Part shown: positions 7,761-17,549 of the stretch, piece by piece
Layout: every line of letters starts with the position of its first letter
Numbering within the stretch: the first letter of the stretch is position 1
NCBI RefSeq assembly: GCF_001428105.1
Contig: NZ_LMSJ01000001.1
Span: 463,558-527,557, forward strand
Direction of reading: 5' to 3'
DNA length: 64,000 nt
Origin: Paenibacillus sp. Soil766
Lineage (GTDB): Bacteria; Bacillota; Bacilli; Paenibacillales; NBRC-103111
Translations under genes and position numbers: made by a program
Notes under the pieces: model-generated
What the model was told of the DNA's origin: nothing
The model's input: the letters and a program-made list of their open reading frames with translations, nothing else
The model's database searches: none

Positions 7761-10406
7761 TTATTGCAACTCATGAACATACTTGATCAGGAGATTTGCA
7801 TCCTCTTCATTGATTTTTTTTCCTTTCTGTGCTTGAACTTCGTTGATGAAAGCCTTGAATTGTCCGTGCTGAAGCTTATTGACCAGAGAGCCTGCGATGC
7901 CTTGATCGCCGCTGGAGCTGGCATTCCAATCTTTGATGAGTTGGGTCAGGCTAGCCAACGTAACCTTGACTGTAACCGTCGTTGAGGCCGAACCGGTATT
8001 TCCGGCCGCATCCGTTGCATAAGCCGTAACCCTATTCTCACCGACGTTCAACAGGTAAGCCGGACCGTTCATCAATGGAGCAGAGCATGAGTTGTAAACA
8101 AGACCGGACACGGTATCCGAAGCCGTGCAGGTGACCGTTACCGTCTGATCGATGGTATATGTTCTTCCCCCGCTGATCTGAATGTCCGGCGCCGTCCGGT
8201 CAATGGAGAAGGTAACCATTTGAGGTTGTTCTTCATTTCCCGCACTATCGATCGACCGGAATGTTAACGTATAAACACCGTCTTCTTCAAAAATAAGATC
8301 ATGCAAGTACGGTTTCCAAGTTGTTCCTCCGTCCAGACTATACACCGTTCCCGTAACGCTAGACTCTTCATCCTTTGCGCTTAAATGAACACTGACACTG
8401 CTCGCATACCAATTGTTTGGCTTCAAGCCTTCCAATACAGCTGTGGTTGTCGGCGGTGCCTCATCATCGCCCAGCTCCACTGCTGGGCGTACTGAGAGCT
8501 CGCTAATGCGGAACGACTTTGCCACTCCGATCGGGAACAGCTTGATGATGAAACTTTTTTCACCGTTCCAGCCAGTTGCCTTCCTCAGGTCGAAGTTGAA
8601 TTCGCCCGTTTTATTCGTGTCCCCTTGTATCTTGATATCTCCCGACCCTTGATTTGGTTTCGTATGAAGCTTAAGCGCCCACATTGCCCCCTCGTCCAGA
8701 CTGTCAATCTTGACGCGAAGGATGGGAAGATCGGTAAGATTGTAAGTCACCGGAATCCCGGCATATCCGAATGCCCTGCCAACAGGACCATCTACGCTGA
8801 TCAATCCGATGCCGTCTACCGCTGTAATTTTGCCGTATCTCAAGTCCGTCCAGTCCGAGACGTCGGTGAAATCCTCGATCTGCACCGGCTGAACACCAGC
8901 TGTTGGCAGCCTTTCCCCAGCATAGAGCGTAGAATCATATCCAAGTATCCGTGTATACACGAGAACTTTCGTCGCGCCGGGTGGAACCGGTGTTTTGTCA
9001 AACGTATAAATGACGTCGACCCCACTCGCCGGGATCGTCGCGATCGGCTGTACGCCCGACAGCTTCCCGCCTGCATCCCCCCAGTACAGCGCGTATTCCT
9101 GCTCATCGGCCGGTGCGCTCGTCGGCGTGATGGTTATTGTGCCGCTTAGCAATTGATTGGACGATACGGCAACCGACAGGTACGGCTTGCCTAGCGACAG
9201 ATTCGCCAATTCGGAGATTGGCTTCGAAGGAGCCGAGGGGACAGATTCGCCTACTGCGTTCACGGCCGTCACGTTAAACGTGTATTCACCGTCCGCGTCC
9301 AGCCCCGTGATGGAGATTGGGCTCGCGCCTCCCACTACTGTTTTGACGATAGTACCATCCCGCAATACTGTCACCTTATACTGGAGAACCTCGCTGCCGC
9401 CATCGTCCGGAGACGGAGCGAAGATCACCTTGGTCAGGTCCTCCCCTGAGGCGGAATAGACGTCGCGAGGCGCACTGGGAACAGTTGTACCCACGCGGCC
9501 AGTTAGCGGAATTGCCACGGCCAATTGAACCGGATAATGATCGGAAGGGTAGAGACCATCTTCGTTGTATCTGTTGATCTCGATGGATTGGATCTGGGAT
9601 ACGTTGCGCTGGAAAATCCAATCGATATGTCCTGTATTCGTTGAACCGTTAAAGTCACTGTAGGTGCCGTCGTCATCCGTATAGACATGCCCGGCGCCCG
9701 CCCATGTATCATCCAGGCTCGAATTTTGAAGCGTTTGGAAAGCCTGGCTGTTCTCCTGCACATTGAGATCACCACCGACAAATACGGGCACATCAGGCGA
9801 GATCACATATTTGGCGATTTGATCCAGAATAACGGAAGCGCCTTGGCTCTGAGCGCCCGCTGTCAATCCGAAATGGGTATTGAAGTAGTAGAACTCGGCT
9901 TTCGGATCATCTTTTGCCCTAAACTTGGCCCAAGTACACATGCGGGGGTAAGCCGGGTCGTAGATGCTTTTGCTGCCCACGACATCCGGATAGTCGCTTA
10001 ACCAAAATTGTCCCGATTGCACCACATCGAATTTATCAGAACGATACACGATGTTGTTATATTCATCTTCTGTATTGCCAAATCGCGAGGTCCCGATTGA
10101 ATCATACTCATATTGTTCGTTCAAATTGTTAAGCAAGTATGCAATCCCGGATTGATGACCTTCTTGCATCCCTAATACATCGGGACCGAATGAGTCGATT
10201 GCTCGAACGACTACGTCTTTGTGGATATCCCAATCCCCAGCCTCCCCCGCTCCGCCGTTGCGGATATTGAACGTCATCAATTTCAGGTCGTAAGACCCAT
10301 CAACCGCAGCCTCTGCTCTATGGGCTGAGTGCGTACCAAACCCCAATCCGGCAAATGCTAGCATGCCTATAAACAGCAGAATAATGCACTTTTTTATACC
10401 CTTCAT
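7761..10406 (-). CDS. Secreted multidomain EEP-family phosphoesterase
   Basis: An 881-residue exported protein. A signal peptide (residues 1-34, ending RAEAA) precedes an endonuclease/exonuclease/phosphatase domain (~38-300). Its metal and catalytic motifs are complete: LMTFNIRNG, VLGMQEG, YYFNTHFG, VGGDLNVQ, GHIDWIFQR and YPSDHYPVQL. Then come an FN3 domain (~305-395), two beta domains, the second carbohydrate-binding-like (~510-640), two Ig-like repeats (~645-815) and a C-terminal ~60-residue helical module (FINEVQAQKGKKI) of FIMAH type. EEP enzymes cleave phosphodiesters or phosphomonoesters in nucleic acids, sphingomyelin or inositol phosphates. The substrate here is unknown, but the sugar-binding-like modules and neighbours suggest a phosphorylated glycan. 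The start at 10406 follows GAAGGA; the upstream frame to 10571 overlaps the HAD gene and lacks a signal peptide. Confidence 0.88.
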   Translation of the reverse strand: MKGIKKCIILLFIGMLAFAGLGFGTHSAHRAEAAVDGSYDLKLMTFNIRNGGAGEAGDWDIHKDVVVRAIDSFGPDVLGMQEGHQSGIAYLLNNLNEQYEYDSIGTSRFGNTEDEYNNIVYRSDKFDVVQSGQFWLSDYPDVVGSKSIYDPAYPRMCTWAKFRAKDDPKAEFYYFNTHFGLTAGAQSQGASVILDQIAKYVISPDVPVFVGGDLNVQENSQAFQTLQNSSLDDTWAGAGHVYTDDDGTYSDFNGSTNTGHIDWIFQRNVSQIQSIEINRYNEDGLYPSDHYPVQLAVAIPLTGRVGTTVPSAPRDVYSASGEDLTKVIFAPSPDDGGSEVLQYKVTVLRDGTIVKTVVGGASPISITGLDADGEYTFNVTAVNAVGESVPSAPSKPISELANLSLGKPYLSVAVSSNQLLSGTITITPTSAPADEQEYALYWGDAGGKLSGVQPIATIPASGVDVIYTFDKTPVPPGATKVLVYTRILGYDSTLYAGERLPTAGVQPVQIEDFTDVSDWTDLRYGKITAVDGIGLISVDGPVGRAFGYAGIPVTYNLTDLPILRVKIDSLDEGAMWALKLHTKPNQGSGDIKIQGDTNKTGEFNFDLRKATGWNGEKSFIIKLFPIGVAKSFRISELSVRPAVELGDDEAPPTTTAVLEGLKPNNWYASSVSVHLSAKDEESSVTGTVYSLDGGTTWKPYLHDLIFEEDGVYTLTFRSIDSAGNEEQPQMVTFSIDRTAPDIQISGGRTYTIDQTVTVTCTASDTVSGLVYNSCSAPLMNGPAYLLNVGENRVTAYATDAAGNTGSASTTVTVKVTLASLTQLIKDWNASSSGDQGIAGSLVNKLQHGQFKAFINEVQAQKGKKINEEDANLLIKYVHELQ

Positions 10407-10560
10407 TAATTCCTTCACTCTCCCTGTTTCTATATTATTGTTCACCTTTTTAGCATAAGAAAGGCTCGCGATTCGAAAACTGGTCCCAGTTTTCAATTTG
10501 TCGCAAACTGCTTTCAAAATCCGGCATTCTCCTTCACATTCGAGCATTCGCGATACATCG

Positions 10561-11313
10561 TCATCGCTCACCTAGTAAATAGGTCCGAATAACCTGGGCT
10601 ACACCATCTTCATCATTAGTTCCCGTAATGGCCTTAGCCGCCTGCTTTACTGTTTCCTGAGCGTTGCCCATAGCAATCCCCAAGCCTACGGAACGAATCA
10701 TCTTCAAATCGTTCAGGCTATCCCCGCAGGCGACAACTTCTTCCATCTTAATGCCCCGAAGCTGACAGATCTCCCTGATGCCACTCTCCTTGCTGATTCC
10801 TAACGGGTTGACTTCGATGTTGGATGAACTTGAGTTAGTCAGCTCATACTGGCCTGTCGCTTCTAGAATGCGAAGGATATCCGCCAGTTGATCAGGATGT
10901 TCAGAACGAAATCCGAATTTGAGCCATTGCGCCTCATCCTTCAGTTCCACTTGTTCCAACCAGCGATCTTTCGTAAACACGTCATCCACGGTATAGGCCC
11001 AGTACCAGCAACCCATTTTCTCAGCCAGGGCCTGCAAATCGGCAACCCATTTTGCTTCCAACAGATGCCGTGTCATAAGGACATTGGGTGCTTCCCACAC
11101 CTCACTGCCATTGACAGATACCATGGGCGAAGTCAGGTTCAATTCCTTGATGTAGGGCTCAATACTCTGTACCTCTCGTCCCGTAGCGAACATCACGGAA
11201 ATCCCACTTTCAATAGCCCTATGAATCCATTTGCGGTTTTCCGCGGATATCGTGAGGTCTCTGCGCAATAAAGTGCCATCCATGTCGAGGGCAAGCAGCT
11301 TATACTTTGTCAT
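10561..11313 (-). CDS. Cof-type HAD phosphatase
   Basis: A 250-residue cytoplasmic HAD hydrolase of the Cof/IIB group. Motif I LLALDMDGTLL (nucleophile Asp), motif II MFATGRE, a C2 cap, the motif III lysine (GISKESGI) and motif IV VVACGDSLNDLKMI are all present. Family members dephosphorylate sugar phosphates and cofactors with broad specificity. The ATG overlaps the last 14 bases of the upstream DUF1861 gene, so translation is coupled, with an AGGAG site inside that gene. The position inside a glycan operon fits dephosphorylation of a sugar phosphate released during catabolism, which is inference. Confidence 0.92.
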   Translation of the reverse strand: MTKYKLLALDMDGTLLRRDLTISAENRKWIHRAIESGISVMFATGREVQSIEPYIKELNLTSPMVSVNGSEVWEAPNVLMTRHLLEAKWVADLQALAEKMGCWYWAYTVDDVFTKDRWLEQVELKDEAQWLKFGFRSEHPDQLADILRILEATGQYELTNSSSSNIEVNPLGISKESGIREICQLRGIKMEEVVACGDSLNDLKMIRSVGLGIAMGNAQETVKQAAKAITGTNDEDGVAQVIRTYLLGER

Positions 11314-12280
11314 TGACGGCTTCTCCTAAACACACAATTTGCCCATACTCGGCAAACGGGTAGTCGATCGTAATGCGGCCCGTTTCGCAATCTCCCAAAC
11401 CGCTGTACAAGTCCGCTTTCCCGTCCGTTCGCATCACGATTCCGGAGGTAAATACGCAGTCTGTCAGATGGGGCTTTTTAGCAGGTCCCAACGGATAGCA
11501 GCTCCGGCTGCCGATAATTTGAAGATCCATGCTTTCATGCTTTACGGGGTCAAATACAAAAGACATATTCAGGTAGACCTTCAACTCTTGACCATCGGCA
11601 TCCTTTTCCTTGTAGGAAATGTGGCCAATAATCCCCAGTTTCCCATCATCCAACAGGTAAGCTTGGTTCACTCCGCCCCATTCATCCTTACCAAAGATTC
11701 CTGGAATATAAGGTGCGTTCGCGACTACGTCCGGCGACAGCTCGCTAAGGCTATCTATGATTGTAAATCCAATCATGGACTCGCTGCCGTATGTCAACCG
11801 CATATCCTCTCCGCGAGGCCGTGAGAACACGCCAATGCGGCCATCTGCCAGCTCGATCAAGCGGATATCCTTCATTTTTTGCGGACCCGTGGTGAAATAA
11901 TACAGATTGTGGACATTGATACCTCGGAAAAAATACCCGTAATAAGTACTTATATTGCCCTTCTCATACTGAACATGGGTGCCTCCGAGTACCAGCTCGT
12001 CTCCAATTAAGCTCACGTATGGATCTTCCAACGTATAGATCATACTGTCAGCCACCAACGACCAGGTATCTTTGCCTATTTCCTCGAACAATCGCACCCA
12101 TGAGCGCGCCCATTCCTCACGCCGTTCGACTCTCCCGAACAAAAAACGTTTTCCATCCTTTTCAAAAGGGATCGAGATGTTATACACATCAAATCCATCG
12201 ACCCCGTGAAAGGTTAATTTGGCGCTCTCATAGATCCGTTTGCCCTCTTCAAAATTCTTTCTCTGCTCCAGCAGGTTCAT
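11300..12280 (-). CDS. DUF1861 family protein, copy 1
   Basis: A 326-residue cytoplasmic protein without signal peptide. I recognise the DUF1861 family, whose fold is that of the five-bladed beta-propeller sugar enzymes related to GH43/GH130. Visible conserved segments are FGRVERREEWARSWVRLFEE, DSMIYTLEDPYVSLIGDELV, GGTHVQYE, ELADGRIGVFSRPRG, GGVNQAYLLDDGKLGIIGH and FTSGIVMRTDGKADLYSGLG. The LEDPY segment resembles the EDPR/EDP signature of GH130 mannoside phosphorylases. It is homologous over its full length to the gene at 13079-14041. A GGGGAG site precedes the ATG. A role on manno-oligosaccharides is inferred from neighbours (GH38, importer). Confidence 0.8.
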   Translation of the reverse strand: MNLLEQRKNFEEGKRIYESAKLTFHGVDGFDVYNISIPFEKDGKRFLFGRVERREEWARSWVRLFEEIGKDTWSLVADSMIYTLEDPYVSLIGDELVLGGTHVQYEKGNISTYYGYFFRGINVHNLYYFTTGPQKMKDIRLIELADGRIGVFSRPRGEDMRLTYGSESMIGFTIIDSLSELSPDVVANAPYIPGIFGKDEWGGVNQAYLLDDGKLGIIGHISYKEKDADGQELKVYLNMSFVFDPVKHESMDLQIIGSRSCYPLGPAKKPHLTDCVFTSGIVMRTDGKADLYSGLGDCETGRITIDYPFAEYGQIVCLGEAVNDKV

Positions 12281-12368
12281 CTCGCTCTCCCCATTCCTTA
12301 TTCATAACGTACATGCATCTCATTAGATAATGAAGAATGCTATTCTGGGAACAGCATTCTTCAACCGC

Positions 12369-13067
12369 TCACAAGGACTCAACCGAGACCCTCGGCTTCC
12401 CGAGCAAGCGAACTATATCGGTGGTAATCGTTTCCAGCATTTGCGGCTTGGGTAGTTTGACCGTAAGCAGGAGGGTGTAGAGCGTTGGCGCGTTCTCCTG
12501 ATTCTCACGAAATTCAATATGGCGTAGCTCCACGCCGCTGCCATTCAGCAAGGTTGAGATGGAAGCCAGGCAACTGGTCTGGTCATCCGTCATGATGGTG
12601 ATGATATATTTCCGCTTTCTCTGCAGCCAACGCTTCTCCAGAATATTGAGAAACCAAAGGCTGAATAGAACTAACGTACAGCCAATCACACTGCCATAGT
12701 AGAAGCCAGCGCCAACGGACAAGCCAATCGCAGCGACGACCCATAGTGAAGCAGCTGTCGTCAAACCGTTGATCGATAATCCATTGCGCACGATCGCACC
12801 AGCTCCGAGAAATCCGATGCCGCTGATAACCTGAGCCGCCAATCTGGACGGATCTACTCGGACCTGTGCTTCATTAACGAAATCGCTGAACCCGTAGATC
12901 GACAGAAGCATGATTAAACAAGAACCGATGCATACAAGAATATGCGTGCGGAAACCGGCTGCATGATTGCTTTGTTCGCGCTCAAGGCCAACTGCCCCGC
13001 CCAGCAGAAGGGCAAGAAGTAGTCTGAGCGCGATGTCAAGAGGCGCTATGATCCAGGGATTCGTCAT
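12369..13067 (-). CDS. MgtC/SapB family membrane protein
   Basis: A 232-residue protein with four to five N-terminal membrane segments carrying the family hallmarks: LLLGGAVGLERE, GFRTHILVCIGSCL, ISGIGFLGAGAI and GLTTAASLWVVAAIGL. A soluble C-terminal ACT-like domain (~150-232) starts YIITIMTDDQ. MgtC proteins act in magnesium and phosphate stress; SapB-type members may be transport-related. It is unusual to find one inside a sugar operon. It begins 11 bases after the stop of the upstream DUF1861 gene, with AGGAG between, and is followed after about 90 bases by the second DUF1861 gene, so it is almost certainly co-transcribed. Confidence 0.9.
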   Translation of the reverse strand: MTNPWIIAPLDIALRLLLALLLGGAVGLEREQSNHAAGFRTHILVCIGSCLIMLLSIYGFSDFVNEAQVRVDPSRLAAQVISGIGFLGAGAIVRNGLSINGLTTAASLWVVAAIGLSVGAGFYYGSVIGCTLVLFSLWFLNILEKRWLQRKRKYIITIMTDDQTSCLASISTLLNGSGVELRHIEFRENQENAPTLYTLLLTVKLPKPQMLETITTDIVRLLGKPRVSVESL

Positions 13068-13078
13068 CTACCGATCTC

Positions 13079-14041
13079 CTATGATTGCGATGAGACGATA
13101 TTCCCATACCCTTCGAACGGGTAATCGATGGTAATCCTTCCTACTTCGCAATCTCCGATGCCGCTGTAGAGATCCACTTTCCCGTCCTCTCTCATGACAA
13201 TGCCAGATGTGAAAGCGCAGTCCATTAGATTCGTTTTTTTGGATGGACCCGCCGGATAACAAGAGCGTGTTCCTATGATTTTCACATCTGTGGCTTCATG
13301 TTTCACCGGATCCAAAATAAATGACATATTCGTGTAAGCTTTCATTTCCTCTCCATCTTCCTGCTTCCACTTGTAGCATTTGTGTCCAATGACGCCAACC
13401 ATGCCGCTGTCCAGCAAGTAAGCCTGATTGCAGCCTCCCCATTCTCCCTCATCGAACAAGCCCGTAATGTAAGGCGCATTCTCGATGATTTCACCTGATA
13501 ATTCTTCCAGACTGTTGATCATATCAAAACCGATCATCGATGTACTGCCATACTTTCTGCGCATTTCCTCACTCTTAGGCCTGGAAAATACACCGATCCG
13601 GCCGTCAGCCAATTCAACTAGGCGAATATCCTTCATACCTTCAGGCCCTGTCGTAAAGTAATACATATCCTGAATATCCGAACCTTTGTAGAAATAACCG
13701 TAATAAGTGTCCACTCTGCCCATTTTGTAACGGACATGCGTCCCCCCTAGCACCAGTTGGTTTCCAATGACACTCAGATAAGGATCCTCCAACTGATAAA
13801 CCATGGAGTCAGGCACGAGCGTCCACTCATCCTGACCTGTGTTTTCAAACAGACGCACCCAAGATCGCGCCCATTCTTCCCGACGCTCTACGCGTCCATA
13901 AATATAGCTTCGCCCCTCCCATTGGAAAGGAATGGAAGCATTATAAACGTCATAACCGTCTACTCCGCGAAAATTCAGCTTTACGCTCTCATAAATGGTT
14001 TTATTTTGTTCAAAATACGCTCTCTGTTCAAGTAGATTCAT
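13079..14041 (-). CDS. DUF1861 family protein, copy 2
   Basis: A 320-residue cytoplasmic protein, full-length homologue of the product of 11300-12280. It shares MNLLEQR at the N-terminus, YGRVERREEWARSWVRLFE, DSMVYQLEDPYLSVIGNQLV, ELADGRIGVFSRPKSEE, GGCNQAYLLDSGMVGVIGHK and FTSGIVMREDGKVDLYSGIG. A good AAGGAAGAG site precedes the ATG, 15 bases after the stop of the solute-binding protein gene. Two divergent copies in one operon suggest two related substrates or a two-subunit enzyme. Catalytic residues cannot be assigned from sequence alone; the propeller fold assignment is family knowledge. Confidence 0.8.
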   Translation of the reverse strand: MNLLEQRAYFEQNKTIYESVKLNFRGVDGYDVYNASIPFQWEGRSYIYGRVERREEWARSWVRLFENTGQDEWTLVPDSMVYQLEDPYLSVIGNQLVLGGTHVRYKMGRVDTYYGYFYKGSDIQDMYYFTTGPEGMKDIRLVELADGRIGVFSRPKSEEMRRKYGSTSMIGFDMINSLEELSGEIIENAPYITGLFDEGEWGGCNQAYLLDSGMVGVIGHKCYKWKQEDGEEMKAYTNMSFILDPVKHEATDVKIIGTRSCYPAGPSKKTNLMDCAFTSGIVMREDGKVDLYSGIGDCEVGRITIDYPFEGYGNIVSSQS

Positions 14042-14056
14042 TGTTCTTCTCTTCCT

Positions 14057-15613
14057 TTACTTTGTATTGGCCGACTTCGCCTTCCATTCCTTATATTGCT
14101 TTACATATTCCTGAACCACTTTATCGAGTCCCGCCTTTTTCATCTTCTCAAGTGCAGCAGGGAAGGCTTTGTCGTAATCCAGAATACCCATGTAGATCGG
14201 GGTGATGCTGGAAGCAGCTTCTGTCATACTATTGGCATATTCCGCTTTGACAGGGGTCGGGTCAAACAGGAAATTGCTGACAATGCTGTTCTGTGCTTTT
14301 TCATTACGCGTATACAGAACCTGGTTATTGGAAGGAATGCCGTTCACATTGTCCGTACGAATCAAATTCACGTTACCGAGCTGTGACTCGGATCCGGAAT
14401 ATCCCGGTTTATTGTCATTGGACGGATCGTTAATTTTTTGCAGACCGCGATCTCCATCCTTCTTATAGTGCTTGCCTTCAATACCATATTGGATGAGGTC
14501 ATAGTTATCCTGGCCGGCATAGACCCAATCCATGAATTTGACTGCATCATCTACGTGCTTGCTAGTGATTGGAACCGCATTGGCATTCTTAATTGATAGT
14601 GGACGCAAGTAAGGCTTCTCCGGATTAAAATATACCGCAGAAATGTCCGTATTAACGGCATCCGGGTTATTTTTCTTAAGGGAACTCAGGTTCCCGGCTG
14701 TCCCAAAGGAAATGAACCACTCGCCATTATCGATTTGCGCCTTGACCTGCTCATTCTTCAATACGAGCATATCGGGATTGAGCAGTCCTTTCGTATACGC
14801 CTTGCGCATAAATTCTGCGTCTTTCTTGAATTCAGGCGTCTCTATCCATGACTTAATGTCGCCATTCTGATTCACATAGATGAATTTATCTTTGACTGTG
14901 AAAGGAAATGAATCGTAAGCTCGGTGCAGGACCGTCGTATGGAATGAAATCGGATCGAACTGGGCATTCCCGGTAAGATACGGCTTGTTTTTACCCTTCC
15001 AGTTCTTCATGACCACTTCTAACGTTTGCAGCATTTCATCTGGCGTCTTGGGCATCTGCAAGTTGTTCTGTTTCAAAATATCGAGACGTATGTCGAATTC
15101 GCCTTCGCTCGCCATTTCGACCCAGTAGGCAGGGATTACGACCGTCTTGCCATCCGCTTTACTGCCGTCCCAAATATCTTGTGGAATTACCTTTTTCAGA
15201 TGACTTCCGTATTTATCGACCGCTTGGCTAATATCAGCCAACGCACCTTTTGCCCAATACGTCGAATAGGGTGTCCGATCCTGCATAACATGGAATAAAT
15301 CGAATTCCTCGCCCGTAGAGAGCATTAAATTAATTTTCTGGTCCCACGCATCCGACGGAATGAACACCTTCTCAATTTCGACGCCTACACCGTCTGCAGC
15401 CAACTTCTTGTTGATGAGGTTCATTACCTCTTTGTTATCTCTCGATTCAACACCCGGCACCAAATATTTCAATTTCACCGGTGCCTTCACTTCTTGGTTG
15501 CTGCTTGCCTTCGGCTCTGCCGTACCTCCCGTCTCCGAAGTATTGCTGGAGCAACCAGCTAGCACGCCTAGAGCCAGTGTTGTTGCCATTGCGATGGAAA
15601 ACATTTTTTTCAA
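14057..15613 (-). CDS. CUT1 sugar-binding lipoprotein (LplA-like), locus A
   Basis: A 518-residue extracellular solute-binding protein anchored through the lipobox LAGC (Cys21). It has the two-lobed fold of LplA-like proteins, with a typical DUF3502-type C-terminal part (VKAEYANSMTEAASSITPIY ... ALEKMKKAGLDKVVQEYVKQ). The start is TTG at 15613, chosen because AAGGAGG lies eight bases upstream and the signal peptide begins there (MKKMFSIAMA). It binds an oligosaccharide for the two permeases encoded just upstream. The substrate is presumably a mannose-containing oligosaccharide, inferred from the GH38 and DUF1861 genes downstream. Confidence 0.92.
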   Translation of the reverse strand: MKKMFSIAMATTLALGVLAGCSSNTSETGGTAEPKASSNQEVKAPVKLKYLVPGVESRDNKEVMNLINKKLAADGVGVEIEKVFIPSDAWDQKINLMLSTGEEFDLFHVMQDRTPYSTYWAKGALADISQAVDKYGSHLKKVIPQDIWDGSKADGKTVVIPAYWVEMASEGEFDIRLDILKQNNLQMPKTPDEMLQTLEVVMKNWKGKNKPYLTGNAQFDPISFHTTVLHRAYDSFPFTVKDKFIYVNQNGDIKSWIETPEFKKDAEFMRKAYTKGLLNPDMLVLKNEQVKAQIDNGEWFISFGTAGNLSSLKKNNPDAVNTDISAVYFNPEKPYLRPLSIKNANAVPITSKHVDDAVKFMDWVYAGQDNYDLIQYGIEGKHYKKDGDRGLQKINDPSNDNKPGYSGSESQLGNVNLIRTDNVNGIPSNNQVLYTRNEKAQNSIVSNFLFDPTPVKAEYANSMTEAASSITPIYMGILDYDKAFPAALEKMKKAGLDKVVQEYVKQYKEWKAKSANTK

Positions 15614-15675
15614 TACAAACGCCTCCTTTTTATTTTCTTTTTTTATATAAATCCTTCTATATGAAGGATATTATA

Positions 15676-16554
15676 TCAGCCTTTGACGGATCCAATAATC
15701 AAACCTTTGACGAAGTACTTCTGCAAATAAGGATATAGCAATACGATAGGACCAATGGTAACAATCGCTGTGGCCATTTTGACCGATTCTGAAGGTAGCG
15801 TGACATCCTGATCCCCACCGGAGAGCGTCTTTAACTCATTCAGCATGCTAATCTGGGATTTCAGAGCGAACAATAAATATTGCAGGGGGTACAACGCTTT
15901 ATTGTCGACCAGCATAATCGCGTTCCACCAATCATTCCAATAATCCAATCCGTAGAACAACGCAACGGTCGCTAGAACAGGCGTGCACAATGGCAAATAA
16001 ATTCGGAAGGCTATCGTCAGATCGTTGGCTCCGTCAATCGTTGCCGACTCTCGTAAGGCATCCGGAATGCCATTCATGAAATTTCTCATCAGAAATAAAT
16101 TAAAAGGACTGAACAATAAACCGGGAACGATCAGAGAAAAAATATTGTTAGTCAGATGCAACGTCTTACAAATTAAGTACCAGGGCACGATCCCTGCGGA
16201 AAAAATCATGGTAATGAAGAAGTACAGCGCCAAGGCATTGCGGAACTTTACGCTTTTGTTGGATAGCGTATAGGCCGCCATGGCGGTAATCAGTAAAGCT
16301 AGACAAGTCCCGATGACCGTTACGGATGTAGAAATCATATAGGAGCGCAATACGCTGGAACCGCCGTTAAAAATTAACTTGTAAGCATATACGCTTAGCT
16401 TCTCCGGCCAAAGGCTATACCCGTTCCTACTAATTGTATCCTCATCGGTAAACGAAACCATAAGGACCAGAAGCATCGGCAGGATACAGCAAATTGTGTA
16501 GAAAGAAACCACACCGTACATGACCATTTGGGGCAAACTCTTATTTCGCATCAT
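15676..16554 (-). CDS. CUT1 permease, LplC/YtcP type, locus A
   Basis: A 292-residue inner-membrane permease with six predicted membrane segments and the EAA loop ESATIDGANDLTIAFRIYLP, which contacts the ATPase. The C-terminus ends in the LplC-like QKYFVKGLIIGSVKG. It pairs with the LplB-type permease 32 bases upstream and the binding protein downstream. An AAAGGAG site precedes the ATG. No ATPase gene of the MsmX/UgpC kind is encoded here, so energy must come from one encoded elsewhere. Confidence 0.93.
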   Translation of the reverse strand: MMRNKSLPQMVMYGVVSFYTICCILPMLLVLMVSFTDEDTISRNGYSLWPEKLSVYAYKLIFNGGSSVLRSYMISTSVTVIGTCLALLITAMAAYTLSNKSVKFRNALALYFFITMIFSAGIVPWYLICKTLHLTNNIFSLIVPGLLFSPFNLFLMRNFMNGIPDALRESATIDGANDLTIAFRIYLPLCTPVLATVALFYGLDYWNDWWNAIMLVDNKALYPLQYLLFALKSQISMLNELKTLSGGDQDVTLPSESVKMATAIVTIGPIVLLYPYLQKYFVKGLIIGSVKG

Positions 16555-16586
16555 AGTAGAAACTCCTTTCTAGGCAAGTGCCTTCT

Positions 16587-17549
16587 TTAGTAAAGTGCGC
16601 CCTCTTTGAAATATTTCCTGGCGATCAAGTTCGTACCGAAAACCATGATAAATCCAACGATGGATTGGAATAATCCTACAGCCATGGCTTCGGAAGGGTC
16701 CCCAATCTGGCGCAGTGACCGGAATACATAGGTATCAATAACATCTGTTGTCGGATACAGAACCCCATTATCATTAACCAGGGCGTAAATCATCCCGAAA
16801 TCCCCATACATGATCTTGCCTATGGATAGGAGGACAAGAATAACGACAGTTGGCATCATGAGCGGCAGCGTAATTCGAATGCACTGCTGCCAGCGGTTGG
16901 CTCCGTCTATTTGCGCAGACTCATAAAGCGAATCATCAATTCCGGCGATCGCCGCCAAGTAAATGATCGCGCTCATGCCCGCACCTTTCCATACTTTCAT
17001 CAAGGTAAGAATGATCGGCCAAGCATTGGGCTCCGTATACCAATTTACAGGTGTCATTCCCAACATTTTCAGCGCTTGATTGACAACTCCCATGTCCATA
17101 GAAAATAGTGCATACAGCATATAGCTGACTACGATCCACGAAATAAAATTCGGAAAAAGCATAAACGACTGGCTAAACTTCAAAAAGATGCGATTCCTCA
17201 GTTCATTTAACACAAGGGCAATGACAAGTGCTGATAACGTTCCGAAGCCAATAAACAATAAATTCAGTGAAATCGTATTCCATGTAATCTCGTAGACTTT
17301 GTTGGACTTGAAAAAAAACTCGAAGTTTTTCAGCCCGATCCAATCGCTGTTCCAGATCCCCTTCGCATAATTGAATCTTTGGAAAGCGATGATCATATAA
17401 GGATATGTCATATATCCAAAAATGAACGTATAGATCATTGCAGGCAGCACAAGTAAATACGAGGTTGGATTCCTGCCGACATCCCTCCAGATCGTGGATC
17501 TTCTTTTCTGTGTTCTTTTCACAGATGTTGTTGCAAACTCATTCGTCAT
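16587..17549 (-). CDS. CUT1 permease, LplB/YteP type, locus A
   Basis: A 320-residue membrane permease. A short cytoplasmic N-terminus (TSVKRTQKRRSTIWRDVGRN) precedes six membrane segments and the EAA loop ESAQIDGANRWQQCIRITLP. The family end NLIARKYFKEGALY is present. The start at 17549 is preceded by GGGGAGG at a spacing of about eight; the longer frame to 17645 has no ribosome site. It is the first gene of the locus A operon. The promoter should lie within 17550-17690, where I see no clear -35/-10 pair. Confidence 0.92.
   Translation of the reverse strand: MTNEFATTSVKRTQKRRSTIWRDVGRNPTSYLLVLPAMIYTFIFGYMTYPYMIIAFQRFNYAKGIWNSDWIGLKNFEFFFKSNKVYEITWNTISLNLLFIGFGTLSALVIALVLNELRNRIFLKFSQSFMLFPNFISWIVVSYMLYALFSMDMGVVNQALKMLGMTPVNWYTEPNAWPIILTLMKVWKGAGMSAIIYLAAIAGIDDSLYESAQIDGANRWQQCIRITLPLMMPTVVILVLLSIGKIMYGDFGMIYALVNDNGVLYPTTDVIDTYVFRSLRQIGDPSEAMAVGLFQSIVGFIMVFGTNLIARKYFKEGALY

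Noticed and set aside
10407..10571. N-terminal extension of the large EEP protein to 10571
   Set aside because: It overlaps the end of the HAD gene and would bury the signal peptide; a GAAGGA site supports the start at 10406.
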